From WM-3-3 sp041660045 (GTDB lineage: Bacteria > Pseudomonadota > Gammaproteobacteria > Methylococcales > Methylomonadaceae), in contig JBAZXA010000007.1 of the NCBI GenBank assembly GCA_041660045.1, positions 124,001 through 188,000 on the forward strand: DNA of 64,000 nucleotides. The letters run 5' to 3'. A program made the translations under genes and the position numbers. The notes beneath the pieces were generated by a model. The model saw nothing but the letters and a program-made list of their open reading frames with translations, did not search any database and was not told where the DNA came from. This document shows, in pieces, positions 52,399-61,207 of this stretch (its first letter is position 1; every line of letters starts with the position of its first letter).

Positions 52399-53559
52399 GT
52401 GAGCAATAATTACATCTTTACATCCGAATCGGTTTCAGAAGGGCACCCTGACAAGGTCGCGGACCAAATATCCGATGCCATTCTTGATGCATTATTGGCT
52501 CAGGATCCACGTTCTCGTGTAGCTTGTGAGACCTTAGTAAAAACCGGTATGGTAGTTTTGGCGGGTGAAATTACCACCAATGCCTGGGTAGACACTGAGG
52601 ATCTGGTAAGGAAAGTGGTTTGCGAAATTGGCTATGACCATGGTGACATCGGTTTTGATGGCAAAACCTGTGCAGTCATGAACGCCATCGGTAAACAATC
52701 AGCTGATATTGCAATGGGTGTTGATGAAGCCGATGACCATGAGCAAGGCGCAGGCGATCAAGGTTTGATGTTTGGTTATGCCAGCAATGAAACTGATGTG
52801 TTAATGCCCGCCCCCATCACCTATTCACATTTGCTTGTTAAACGCCAAGCCGAAGTACGCAAAAATAAAACCTTGCCTTGGTTGCGGCCAGATGCCAAAA
52901 GCCAAATCACGTTTCGTTATGTTGATCATAAACCAGTCGCCATTGATGCGGTTGTCTTATCGACGCAACATTCACCCGATATTGGCGCTAAGCAATTGCA
53001 TGAGGCGGTCATGGATGAGATTATCCTGCCTACTTTGCCTAAGGAATGGTTACATGCCGGGACTAAGTTTTTTATTAATCCAACCGGCCAATTCATTATA
53101 GGCGGTCCTGTTGGCGATTGTGGCTTAACAGGGCGCAAAATCATCGTTGATTCCTATGGTGGTATGGCACGCCATGGTGGCGGGGCGTTTTCAGGTAAAG
53201 ACCCTTCAAAAGTTGACCGCTCTGCCGCCTATATGTGCCGCTATGTGGCAAAAAATATAGTGGCGGCGGGCTTAGCTGATCGTTGTGAAATTCAGGTTTC
53301 CTACGCTATAGGTGTGGCTGAGCCTACTTCTATTAGTGTGGAAACTTTTGGTACAGGAAAAGTGGATGAAGACCGTTTAGTGCAAATCATTAGGGATAAT
53401 TTTGACCTTAGGCCTAAGGGCTTGATTGCGATGTTACAACTAATGCAACCCATCTATCAACCGACGGCGGCATATGGTCACTTTGGGCGCACAGAAGAAA
53501 GCTTTACTTGGGAAAAAACCGATAAGGTAGATGTGTTAAAAGACGCTGCAGGACTTTAA
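52399..53559 (+). CDS. metK: S-adenosylmethionine synthetase
   Basis: A 386-residue enzyme (E. coli 384) that makes SAM from ATP and methionine. The start is GTG at 52399. Visible signatures are FTSESVSEGHPDKVADQISD at the start, GAGDQGLMFGYA near residue 116 and the GGGAFSGKDPSKVDRSAAY loop near residue 259. It heads metK-ahcY-metF. No SAM riboswitch is seen in its leader. Confidence 0.97.
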   Translation: MSNNYIFTSESVSEGHPDKVADQISDAILDALLAQDPRSRVACETLVKTGMVVLAGEITTNAWVDTEDLVRKVVCEIGYDHGDIGFDGKTCAVMNAIGKQSADIAMGVDEADDHEQGAGDQGLMFGYASNETDVLMPAPITYSHLLVKRQAEVRKNKTLPWLRPDAKSQITFRYVDHKPVAIDAVVLSTQHSPDIGAKQLHEAVMDEIILPTLPKEWLHAGTKFFINPTGQFIIGGPVGDCGLTGRKIIVDSYGGMARHGGGAFSGKDPSKVDRSAAYMCRYVAKNIVAAGLADRCEIQVSYAIGVAEPTSISVETFGTGKVDEDRLVQIIRDNFDLRPKGLIAMLQLMQPIYQPTAAYGHFGRTEESFTWEKTDKVDVLKDAAGL

Positions 53560-53582
53560 TTTATTGACGACTAGGAGCCAAC

Positions 53583-54905
53583 ATGAACCAAGCAGATTTT
53601 AAAACAGCTGATGTGACATCAGTAGATTACAAAGTTGCAGATATTGCCCTAGCAAGTTGGGGCCGTAAAGAAATTAATATTGCTGAAACTGAAATGCCAG
53701 GTTTGATGGCATTACGGACTGAATTCAAGGCTGAGCAACCATTAAAAAATGCCCGTATCGCCGGTTGTCTGCATATGACCATACAAACAGCAGTATTGAT
53801 TGAAACCTTGACGGCCTTAGGGGCAGAAGTGCGCTGGTCATCCTGTAACATTTTTTCTACACAAGACCATGCGGCAGCAGCTATTGCTGAAGCTGGTGTC
53901 CCCGTTTTTGCTTGGAAAGGTGAAACAGAGGCAGAAGCGGATTGGTGTATAGAACAAACCATCATAGGCCCAAATGGTTGGCGTCCCAATATGATTTTGG
54001 ATGATGGTGGTGATTTAACCAACATGATGCATGATAAATTTCCTGAACTGATGGCCGAAGTTAAAGGGTTGTCTGAAGAGACCACGACTGGTGTTTTGCG
54101 TTTGTACGAACGGGTTGCCAAAGGCACTTTAAAAGTACCGGCGTTTAATGTTAACGATTCAGTGACGAAATCCAAGTTTGATAATCTGTATGGTTGCCGT
54201 GAATCTTTGGTCGATGGTATCAAACGTGCAACTGATGTAATGGTTGCTGGCAAAATTGCTGTGGTTTGTGGTTATGGCGATGTTGGTAAGGGCTGTGCCC
54301 AGTCACTACGTGGCTTAGGGGCAACAGTTTGGATAACTGAAATTGATCCGATTTGTGCGTTACAGGCGGCTATGGAAGGTTATCGTGTGGTCACCATGGA
54401 AGATGCGGCACCTATCGCCAATATATTTGTCACCGCAACCGGTAATTTTGGTGTGATTACTCATGACCATATGAAAGCGATGCGGGATCAGGCTATCGTT
54501 TGTAATATAGGCCATTTTGATGCGGAAATCGAAATAGCAGCGATACGCCAATACACATGGGAAAATATTAAACCTCAAGTCGACCATGTCATTTTTCCGG
54601 ATGGAAAGCGTATTATCGTGCTTGCGGAAGGCCGTTTAGTGAATTTAGGTTGTGCAACAGGGCATCCAAGTTTTGTTATGTCCAACTCATTTTGTAACCA
54701 AGTTTTGGCGCAAATTGAATTGTGGAAACATGCGGAAGATTATGCCAATGAAGTGTATATCTTACCCAAAAAACTTGATGAAAAAGTGGCAAGATCGCAT
54801 TTGCAGCAACTTGGTGTCCAGTTAACCCAATTAACCGAGGCACAAGCTAAATACCTTAATGTATCTGTTGATGGGCCTTATAAGTCTGATCATTATCGCT
54901 ATTAA
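53583..54905 (+). CDS. ahcY: Adenosylhomocysteinase
   Basis: A 440-residue NAD-dependent enzyme that splits S-adenosylhomocysteine to homocysteine and adenosine. Blocks are MTIQTAVLIETLTALGAEVR near residue 62, CNIFSTQDHAAAAI near residue 87, the NAD loop GYGDVGKGCAQSLRG near residue 222, and the C-terminal KSDHYRY. It lies 23 bp after metK. This clears the product of SAM-dependent methylation. Confidence 0.97.
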   Translation: MNQADFKTADVTSVDYKVADIALASWGRKEINIAETEMPGLMALRTEFKAEQPLKNARIAGCLHMTIQTAVLIETLTALGAEVRWSSCNIFSTQDHAAAAIAEAGVPVFAWKGETEAEADWCIEQTIIGPNGWRPNMILDDGGDLTNMMHDKFPELMAEVKGLSEETTTGVLRLYERVAKGTLKVPAFNVNDSVTKSKFDNLYGCRESLVDGIKRATDVMVAGKIAVVCGYGDVGKGCAQSLRGLGATVWITEIDPICALQAAMEGYRVVTMEDAAPIANIFVTATGNFGVITHDHMKAMRDQAIVCNIGHFDAEIEIAAIRQYTWENIKPQVDHVIFPDGKRIIVLAEGRLVNLGCATGHPSFVMSNSFCNQVLAQIELWKHAEDYANEVYILPKKLDEKVARSHLQQLGVQLTQLTEAQAKYLNVSVDGPYKSDHYRY

Positions 54906-54915
54906 GCTTATGGGC

Positions 54916-54944
54916 GTGGCAAGGTAGGTTAATAACCTTGCCAC
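54916..54944 (+). promoter_or_regulatory. Hairpin between ahcY and metF
   Basis: GTGGCAAGGT and ACCTTGCCAC form a ten-base stem around a nine-base loop, 11 bp after the ahcY stop. No T-run follows, so termination is uncertain. Confidence 0.5.
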
Positions 54945-54995
54945 TTCGAAGTGTCCGTTTAGCTGTCCCCTCCAAGTTTATGGTTTGTGTATAAA

Positions 54996-55841
54996 ATGCA
55001 GTCACAAAAACAATATCCGCGTTTATTTAGCTTTGAGTTTTATCCGCCTAAATCGGAAGAGGGAGCTACTAGCCTAATGGCTGTGCATGAGCAGTTAGCC
55101 CAGTTAAATCCAGATTTTTTTTCAGTTACCTTTGGTGCTGGTGGGTCAACCCGGGATAAAACCTTTGAGTCAGTGGTCGCCATTCAAGCAAAAGGGGTCG
55201 CCGCTGCGCCACATTTATCTTGTGTCGCCTCCAACAAAACCAGTATCCGTGACATTTTAAAAAACTACCAAGACCAGGGGGTAAAAAAAATTGTTGCGTT
55301 GCGAGGTGATCTACCTTCGGGCATGATGTCTTTAGGCGAGTTTCGCCACGCTAATGAACTGGTGGCTTTTATTCGGGAAGAGACGGGTGATTATTTCCAA
55401 ATCCACGTTGCGGCTTATCCAGAAGTTCATCCGCAGGCGCCTAGCGCCGCGCAAGATTTGAAACATTTTAAGCTTAAGGTGGATGCTGGGGCAAATGCGG
55501 CTATTACACAATATTTCTACAGCGCTGATGCTTATTTTCATTTTATAGATGCTTGTGAGAAAGCGGCTATCAATGTCCCTATAGTGCCAGGCATAATGCC
55601 GATTACAAATTATTCCCAACTATTTAGGTTTTCGGAAATGTGCGGTGCGGATATACCGCGTTGGCTAAGAAAGCGTTTGGAAGGATTTGGTGATGACCGT
55701 GCCTCAATTTTAGCTTTTGGGGAAGATGTGGTCAGTAGGTTGTGCCAGCAACTCTTAGAAAATGATGCTCCAGGATTGCATTTTTATACTATGAACCAAT
55801 CGGCACCCACGTTGGCGATATGGAAAAACCTTAAGCTATAA
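54996..55841 (+). CDS. metF: 5,10-methylenetetrahydrofolate reductase
   Basis: A 281-residue FAD enzyme (E. coli 296) that makes 5-methyltetrahydrofolate for homocysteine methylation. I start at the ATG at 54996; a GTG three codons earlier is also possible. SFEFYPPKSEEG near residue 12, FSVTFGAGGSTRDKTFE near residue 41, and ITQYFYSADAYFHFIDAC near residue 167 are typical. The gene continues the SAM-cycle cluster with metK and ahcY. Confidence 0.95.
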   Translation: MQSQKQYPRLFSFEFYPPKSEEGATSLMAVHEQLAQLNPDFFSVTFGAGGSTRDKTFESVVAIQAKGVAAAPHLSCVASNKTSIRDILKNYQDQGVKKIVALRGDLPSGMMSLGEFRHANELVAFIREETGDYFQIHVAAYPEVHPQAPSAAQDLKHFKLKVDAGANAAITQYFYSADAYFHFIDACEKAAINVPIVPGIMPITNYSQLFRFSEMCGADIPRWLRKRLEGFGDDRASILAFGEDVVSRLCQQLLENDAPGLHFYTMNQSAPTLAIWKNLKL

Positions 55842-55870
55842 TGCATACGCAAGCTTAGTGTTAATAAATG

Positions 55871-55890
55871 GCGGCTGCGGCCGCTTTTTT
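55871..55890 (+). terminator. Rho-independent terminator after metF
   Basis: GCGGC and GCCGC form a short GC stem with a TGCG loop, then six T. It lies between the metF stop and bioA. Confidence 0.65.
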
Positions 55891-55907
55891 GTTTATTAAG
55901 GAAAAGT

Positions 55908-57254
55908 GTGGATAACCAAATATTTTCCCAGCGCGATTTAGCGGTCTTGTGGCATCCGTGCACACAAATGAAAGACCATGAAAGCTTTCCTATTATTCCC
56001 ATTAAACAAGGTGCCGGTGTCTGGTTGGAAGACTTTGATGGTAACCGTTATATAGATGCGATCAGCTCATGGTGGGTAAATTTATTTGGGCATGCAAATA
56101 CAACGATTAACACCGCTATAAAAAACCAGTTAGATACTCTAGAGCATGTAATTTTTGCGGGCTTTTCCCATGAAACTGCGATAGTTTTGGCTGAACAGCT
56201 CATCGAGATTTCGCCGGCAGGTTTACAACGTTGTTTTTATGCCGATAACGGCTCCTCAGCTGTTGAGGTGGCGCTCAAAATGAGTTTCCATTATTGGCGT
56301 AATAAGGGTTTAAGCAAAAAAACTAAATTTATTACCTTGGCAAACAGTTACCACGGTGAAACTTTGGGGGCGTTGGCGGTAGGTAATGTGCCGCTATACA
56401 AGGATACCTACCATCCCCTATTGATGGAAGTGCTCACGGTGCCAGGCCCCGATTGTTATTACCGCGAACCCGGTGAGACTTGGGAAGCTTATTCGCTTAG
56501 AAAATTTGCTTTGATGGCGCAGATGTTGACGCAACATGCTGATAGCGTATGCGCGGTAATTATTGAGCCGCTAGTGCAATGTGCCGGAAATATGCGCATG
56601 TATGATCCAATTTATCTGAAAATGCTTAGGCAAGCTTGTGATCAATATAACGTGCATTTGATCGCTGATGAGATTGCTGTGGGTTTTGGCCGCACTGGCA
56701 CCATGTTCGCCTGTGAACAAGCCGCTATCAGCCCTGACTTTATGTGTTTGTCCAAAGGTTTAACTGGCGGCTATTTACCGCTTTCGGCGGTATTGTCTAC
56801 AGATCAGATATACCAAGCTTTTTATGGCGAATATCAAACACTAACAGCTTTTTTACATTCACACAGTTATACCGGTAATGCTTTAGCTTGTCGGGCCGCG
56901 TTGGCAACCCTGTCTATTTTTCAAAACACGCCAGTGCTAGAAAACAACCTTGTCTTAGCGAACTTAATGGCTACATTGTGTAGCCATTTTGCGGAACATC
57001 CGCATGTTGCAGAAGTGAGGCAAACTGGCATGATATTAGCGGTGGAGTTAGTAAAAAATAAAGCTAACCGTGAGGCATATCCTTGGCAAGAACGTAGAGG
57101 TTTGTTGGTTTACCATTACGCTTTGTCGCGTGGGGTTTTACTGCGGCCACTCGGCAATGTCATTTACTTTATGCCGCCTTATGTGATTAACGAACAGGAA
57201 CTAGAATTAATGGTAAACGTGGCTTGGGATGCTATTGGGCATGCGACTAGCTGA
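55908..57254 (+). CDS. bioA: Adenosylmethionine-8-amino-7-oxononanoate aminotransferase
   Basis: A 448-residue PLP enzyme of biotin synthesis that uses SAM as amino donor. The start is GTG, with AAGGA five bases before it. LWHPCTQMKDHE near residue 14, DAISSWWVNLFGH near residue 50, and the PLP-lysine region CLSKGLTGGYLPLS near residue 280 are clear. RHSHSYTGN-type block (LHSHSYTGNALA) follows. Its stop overlaps the rsmE ATG by one base. No other bio gene is nearby. Confidence 0.95.
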   Translation: MDNQIFSQRDLAVLWHPCTQMKDHESFPIIPIKQGAGVWLEDFDGNRYIDAISSWWVNLFGHANTTINTAIKNQLDTLEHVIFAGFSHETAIVLAEQLIEISPAGLQRCFYADNGSSAVEVALKMSFHYWRNKGLSKKTKFITLANSYHGETLGALAVGNVPLYKDTYHPLLMEVLTVPGPDCYYREPGETWEAYSLRKFALMAQMLTQHADSVCAVIIEPLVQCAGNMRMYDPIYLKMLRQACDQYNVHLIADEIAVGFGRTGTMFACEQAAISPDFMCLSKGLTGGYLPLSAVLSTDQIYQAFYGEYQTLTAFLHSHSYTGNALACRAALATLSIFQNTPVLENNLVLANLMATLCSHFAEHPHVAEVRQTGMILAVELVKNKANREAYPWQERRGLLVYHYALSRGVLLRPLGNVIYFMPPYVINEQELELMVNVAWDAIGHATS

Positions 57255-57988
57255 TGCGGGTTTCTAGATTATATATACCACAAGCCTTAGCGCAAGGCTT
57301 GGTGATAACCTTGGAAGAAGACAGTGCTCATTATGTAAGAGCGGTGTTACGTTTAAAACAAAAAGATGCAATTGTCTTGTTTAATGGTGATGGCCACGAT
57401 TATTTGAGTGTGTTATCCGAGGTTAGCCGCAAGCACGTCAAAGTCGAAATTGGCCAGTTCAATGCACGTCATACGGAGTCTACATTAAATGTTGTTGTAG
57501 GCTTGGGCATTTCGCGGGGTGACCGCATGGATATGGTCGTACAAAAAGCCGTTGAACTGGGCGTCTATAAAATCACGCCTTTACAGACTGAACGTTGTGT
57601 GGTTCAGTTAAACGCTGAAAAACAGCAGCAACGGCGATGTCACTGGCAAAAAATTGTCCAACATGCCAGTGAGCAATGTGGGCGTGCGGTGCTGCCTGAG
57701 TTAGGAGATGTAGGCTCATTAGCTAACTGGTTAAGTGCTCAGCTGGGCTTAAAAGTTTTTTTAGACCCGTATGCTGAAACAGTGCTTAACAGTTTGCAAC
57801 CTATTACCAATACAGTGACCCTTTTATCTGGACCAGAAGGCGGCTTTACAGGGCAAGAGCGAGAGCTAGCCAAGGCGGCAGGCTTTATTCCTGTGCGCTT
57901 GGGGAAAAGAATATTACGCACTGAAACTGCAGCCTTGGCGGCGCTTGCAGCGGTGCAAACCTTATGGGGGGATTTTGGCGGTGGTTAA
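57254..57988 (+). CDS. rsmE: 16S rRNA m3U1498 methyltransferase RsmE
   Basis: A 244-residue SPOUT-class enzyme (E. coli 243) that methylates 16S rRNA uridine 1498. The N-terminal part is a PUA-like domain (HYVRAVLRLKQKD near residue 27). The SPOUT knot carries ISRGDRMDMVVQKAVELGV near residue 86, LSGPEGGFTGQE near residue 195, and LGKRILRTETAALAAL near residue 217. It is one base overlapped with bioA and eight with the next gene. Confidence 0.95.
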   Translation: MRVSRLYIPQALAQGLVITLEEDSAHYVRAVLRLKQKDAIVLFNGDGHDYLSVLSEVSRKHVKVEIGQFNARHTESTLNVVVGLGISRGDRMDMVVQKAVELGVYKITPLQTERCVVQLNAEKQQQRRCHWQKIVQHASEQCGRAVLPELGDVGSLANWLSAQLGLKVFLDPYAETVLNSLQPITNTVTLLSGPEGGFTGQERELAKAAGFIPVRLGKRILRTETAALAALAAVQTLWGDFGGG

Positions 57989-58880
57989 GGGCTTAAAATT
58001 AGTTTTTTACGCGGCTGCCCCATTACTGGTTTTATGCTTAATCGCTATTTTGGCAGGTATAGTCAGTTGTTGGCTGGTACAAGCAATGGCTATCGAATAC
58101 CCTTTGCGTAAAGTGATTAGCAAAGCCACCCAGCTTTTTTTAGTGTTGGCCATCTTCCCTTTAATGGCATGGCTAAAGATAAATAAAACAGAGCTAGGCT
58201 TTGCAGCTAAGGAATTATTTTTCAAGCAAATTGTATACGGCTTTAGCCTAGGCTTAGTGACTTTATTGCCAGTGATTTTATTACTCTACAGTTTAGGGGT
58301 TAATGTTATCGACACCGCCCAAACCTGGACTATAGCTACCTTGTTAGGCAAAATGTCGCTTAGTTTAGCGGCTGCTATGCTGATTGCATGCTTAGAGGAG
58401 TCGCTTTTTCGCGGGCTTTTGTTAAGTAGCTTGAAACAAAAAATGCCTTTGCTGCTGGCCATATTGCTGAGTGCTCTTTATTTCGCGGCTTTACACTTTT
58501 TACACAGTAAAACGGATGTCCCGTTGCAAGCAGTGACGCTGGCAAGTGGGTTTCCTTTAATCATGGACGCTTTTGCTAATTTGCTGAATCCAGACATAAG
58601 CTCAGCTTTTTGGGCGCTTTTCTTCGTAGGGGTTTTTCTTGCTGTACTTAGAACGCAGGTTAAAAACAGTTTAGGTTTATGTATTGGTTGCCATTGTTGT
58701 TGGGTTTGGCAGATTAAAATGGCTAAAAGTGTGTTTAATCCTGATGCTTATTCACAATATAGTTATTGGGTTAGCAGTTATGACGGTATTATTGGCCCTA
58801 TGGTTAGCGTATGGCTTAGCGTTACCCTTTTGGCATATTTTCTGTTTAGAAAGCTAAAAAGTGGAAAATTTAATCCCTAA
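57981..58880 (+). CDS. CPBP family intramembrane glutamic endopeptidase
   Basis: A 299-residue membrane protein with about eight hydrophobic segments. The active-site motif EESLFRG is near residue 143 and the second motif, with histidine in FAALHFLH, near residue 172. Such proteins resemble CAAX prenyl proteases (Abi/CPBP); bacterial substrates are mostly unknown. I choose GTG at 57981 since GGGGGG lies upstream. The gene overlaps rsmE by 8 bp and converges with yajQ. Confidence 0.82.
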   Translation: MVKGLKLVFYAAAPLLVLCLIAILAGIVSCWLVQAMAIEYPLRKVISKATQLFLVLAIFPLMAWLKINKTELGFAAKELFFKQIVYGFSLGLVTLLPVILLLYSLGVNVIDTAQTWTIATLLGKMSLSLAAAMLIACLEESLFRGLLLSSLKQKMPLLLAILLSALYFAALHFLHSKTDVPLQAVTLASGFPLIMDAFANLLNPDISSAFWALFFVGVFLAVLRTQVKNSLGLCIGCHCCWVWQIKMAKSVFNPDAYSQYSYWVSSYDGIIGPMVSVWLSVTLLAYFLFRKLKSGKFNP

Positions 58881-59352
58881 AATTAGTAAATTGTAGTGGT
58901 TGTTCCAGTTTTTCTTCTCGGAGCATTTGGATTACTTCTTGCAGGTCATCGCGTTTTTTGCCGGTTACCCTAACTTGTTCGCCTTGGATGGCGGCTTGAA
59001 CTTTTAACTTTTTATCTTTAATCAGCTTAACAATTTTTTTGGCGAGTACACTGTCTACACCTTGCTTTAAGGTAATTTCTTGGCGCATAGACTTGCCGCT
59101 GGCTTTAGGGTCGCCAACTTCCATACAAGCTATGTCTACGCCTCGACGGGTAAGCTTTGAGCAAACCACGCTGAACATCTGCTGCAACTGAAAGGTGGAC
59201 TGTGAGAGCATAATTAACTTGCTATCATTTAATTCAAAACTGGAATCAGTGCCTTTAAAATCAAAACGCGTGGCAACTTCCTTATTGGCTTGGTCAATGG
59301 CGTTGCTTATTTCGTGCTTATCAAATTCTGAAACAATATCAAAAGTGGGCAT
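58870..59352 (-). CDS. yajQ: YajQ family cyclic di-GMP-binding protein
   Basis: A 160-residue protein of the UPF0234 family. It begins PTFDIVSEFDKHEISNAIDQ and has RFDFKGTDSSFELND near residue 32 and QAAIQGEQVRVTGKKRDDLQ near residue 123. Family members bind nucleic acids and, in Xanthomonas, cyclic di-GMP, linking the signal to transcription. This matches the other cyclic di-GMP genes in the window. It converges with and overlaps the CPBP gene by 11 bp. Confidence 0.93.
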   Translation of the reverse strand: MPTFDIVSEFDKHEISNAIDQANKEVATRFDFKGTDSSFELNDSKLIMLSQSTFQLQQMFSVVCSKLTRRGVDIACMEVGDPKASGKSMRQEITLKQGVDSVLAKKIVKLIKDKKLKVQAAIQGEQVRVTGKKRDDLQEVIQMLREEKLEQPLQFTNFRD

Positions 59353-59553
59353 TGCTGTTATAGCTTAAAAAAATTATGACTATAAAGGGCTATTTAATAT
59401 AATTCAACGTTATTTAAATAAAATCTTACGTATTAGGCTTAATTTTCCAAGGCTGAGTTTACATCATTTATGATTCAGCGGGATAATAAGGTTGCCATGA
59501 TTCGCCGTTAGTACTATTGTACCGAACACCAACATTAACCGTAAATTAAGCTT

Positions 59554-61200
59554 ATGAATAATAGTTATAAAAACCGCTTTTTTACTATTTTAACGGCTGT
59601 GTTAATCTGCTTAATGTTGCCTTTAAAAGCGACAGCAGAAGATTGGGTTTACACGGTTAAACTGGGTGATAATTTATGGAGTTTAACGCAGGAATATTTA
59701 ATTGATATAGCCTATTGGGAACGGCTACAGAAATTAAACAAGATTAGTGATCCTTATCATATACCTCCAGGGACTAAGATTAAGGTGCCGGTAAAATGGA
59801 TAGGGCAAGCCCCTATTTTAGCTCGGGTTAATAGCATTCAAGGGCACGCGGAATTAATAGAAGCCGACAACAACCAGCCTAAAAAATTGCTAGTTGGGGA
59901 CTATGTCTATACCGGTGATACGGTGCTTACGCAAGCTGATTCAAGCTTAACTTTAGAATTTGTTGATGGCTCAACGTTGTTGCTGCAACCCGATAGCCGA
60001 TTGGTACTGAATCACTTAAGTATTTTTGGCAAAACGGGTATGGTTGATACGCAGTTACTGCTTGATTCTGGGCGTATTGAAACTAAAGTGAAAAAAAAAC
60101 AAGGGCCAGCCAGTCGCTTTGAAATTTCTACGCCCGCAAGTGTAACTTCCGTACGTGGGACAGATTACAGAGTAAGTTCTGAGTCTTCAAGCAAACAATC
60201 CTTTACAGAAGTGCTTGAAGGTGGCGTTAAGGTAAAAAGTGGCCAAAACAGCCGATTAATTAATAGTGGCTACGGTTCGGTAGCTAGCGCTAATAAAACC
60301 CTTAGTCCTGCGGTACCACTGCTTGATGCCATTGATGGTCAAGCTTTACCGGCGATTTTTGACCGTGTTCCGATACAGTTTGTATTACCCGTTGAGGCTT
60401 CGATAAAGGGCTATCGCCTGCAAATTGCGCTCAATGCAGCATTTGATAATGTCGTGTTTGATAAAAAGTTTATGTCAAACCAAATTCGTGGGCCAGAACT
60501 GGCTGATGGCAACTATTTTGCTCACATCCGCGCTATTGATGAATTGGGTTTGGAAGGCAAAAATGCCGATTATCCATTTACAATTAATGCAAAACCCGAA
60601 GCACCTATATTACAGGAACCCAAAGCTGATGCTGGCGTGGTTGAAGAGACACCAAGCTTTGCTTGGGCGCGTCAAGATGGCATAGCCAAATATCATTTTC
60701 AATTGGCTAAAGACCGCAAGTTCACTGATAAATTAGTTGATATGGCTGAGCTGACTGAGGCGAAATTGTCTGAAGGCTATCAACTTGAGCTGCGTCAATA
60801 TTTTTGGCGGGTGGCTAGTGTCAGCGATAGCGAAGGTCAAGGGCCTTTTAGTGATGCACAAGTCTTTAAACGAGTTATTCCGCCGCCACAAGCCGAGGAG
60901 CCAGAAGTCGGTGAGGCCACTATAGTGCTTCGATGGCCCGCTGATTTGCCTGATGTGGTTTACCATTTCCAAATGGCGAAAGACCAAGCTTTTTCAGAGA
61001 TTATTGTCGATAAACAGGTCAAAGTCCCAAGTGTAGAATTAGAGCGGCCAGAGGGCGGTGAATATTTTATTCGGGTTAGCAGCACATATCCTGATGGTTT
61101 TGTTGGGCCTTTTGGCAAGCCACAAATCATTGATGTGCCAAGTTCAGGGCTTTATTGGTGGTTGTTGACCTTGTTACCCTTAGCATTCTTGGCGTTATAA
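59554..61200 (+). CDS. LysM-FecR domain protein, periplasmic with C-terminal anchor
   Basis: A 548-residue exported protein. A signal peptide ends near residue 28 (LPLKATAEDW). A LysM domain follows (YTVKLGDNLWSLTQEYL, then IPPGTKIKVP), which would bind peptidoglycan. A FecR domain is at about 100-240 (TLEFVDGSTLLLQPDSRLVL, SVTSVRGTDYRVSSE). The second half has two or three fibronectin-like segments with FQLAKDRKF and FQMAKDQAF repeats. The end has one hydrophobic helix (LYWWLLTLLPLAFLAL). It stands 7 bp before the CHASE2 sensor gene, so the two probably act together. Confidence 0.85.
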   Translation: MNNSYKNRFFTILTAVLICLMLPLKATAEDWVYTVKLGDNLWSLTQEYLIDIAYWERLQKLNKISDPYHIPPGTKIKVPVKWIGQAPILARVNSIQGHAELIEADNNQPKKLLVGDYVYTGDTVLTQADSSLTLEFVDGSTLLLQPDSRLVLNHLSIFGKTGMVDTQLLLDSGRIETKVKKKQGPASRFEISTPASVTSVRGTDYRVSSESSSKQSFTEVLEGGVKVKSGQNSRLINSGYGSVASANKTLSPAVPLLDAIDGQALPAIFDRVPIQFVLPVEASIKGYRLQIALNAAFDNVVFDKKFMSNQIRGPELADGNYFAHIRAIDELGLEGKNADYPFTINAKPEAPILQEPKADAGVVEETPSFAWARQDGIAKYHFQLAKDRKFTDKLVDMAELTEAKLSEGYQLELRQYFWRVASVSDSEGQGPFSDAQVFKRVIPPPQAEEPEVGEATIVLRWPADLPDVVYHFQMAKDQAFSEIIVDKQVKVPSVELERPEGGEYFIRVSSTYPDGFVGPFGKPQIIDVPSSGLYWWLLTLLPLAFLAL

Positions 61201-61207
61201 GGTATTA

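Noticed and set aside
55871..55907. bioA operator or biotin-linked element
   Set aside because: The GC hairpin with a T-run is better explained as the metF terminator; no BirA-type dyad is seen.
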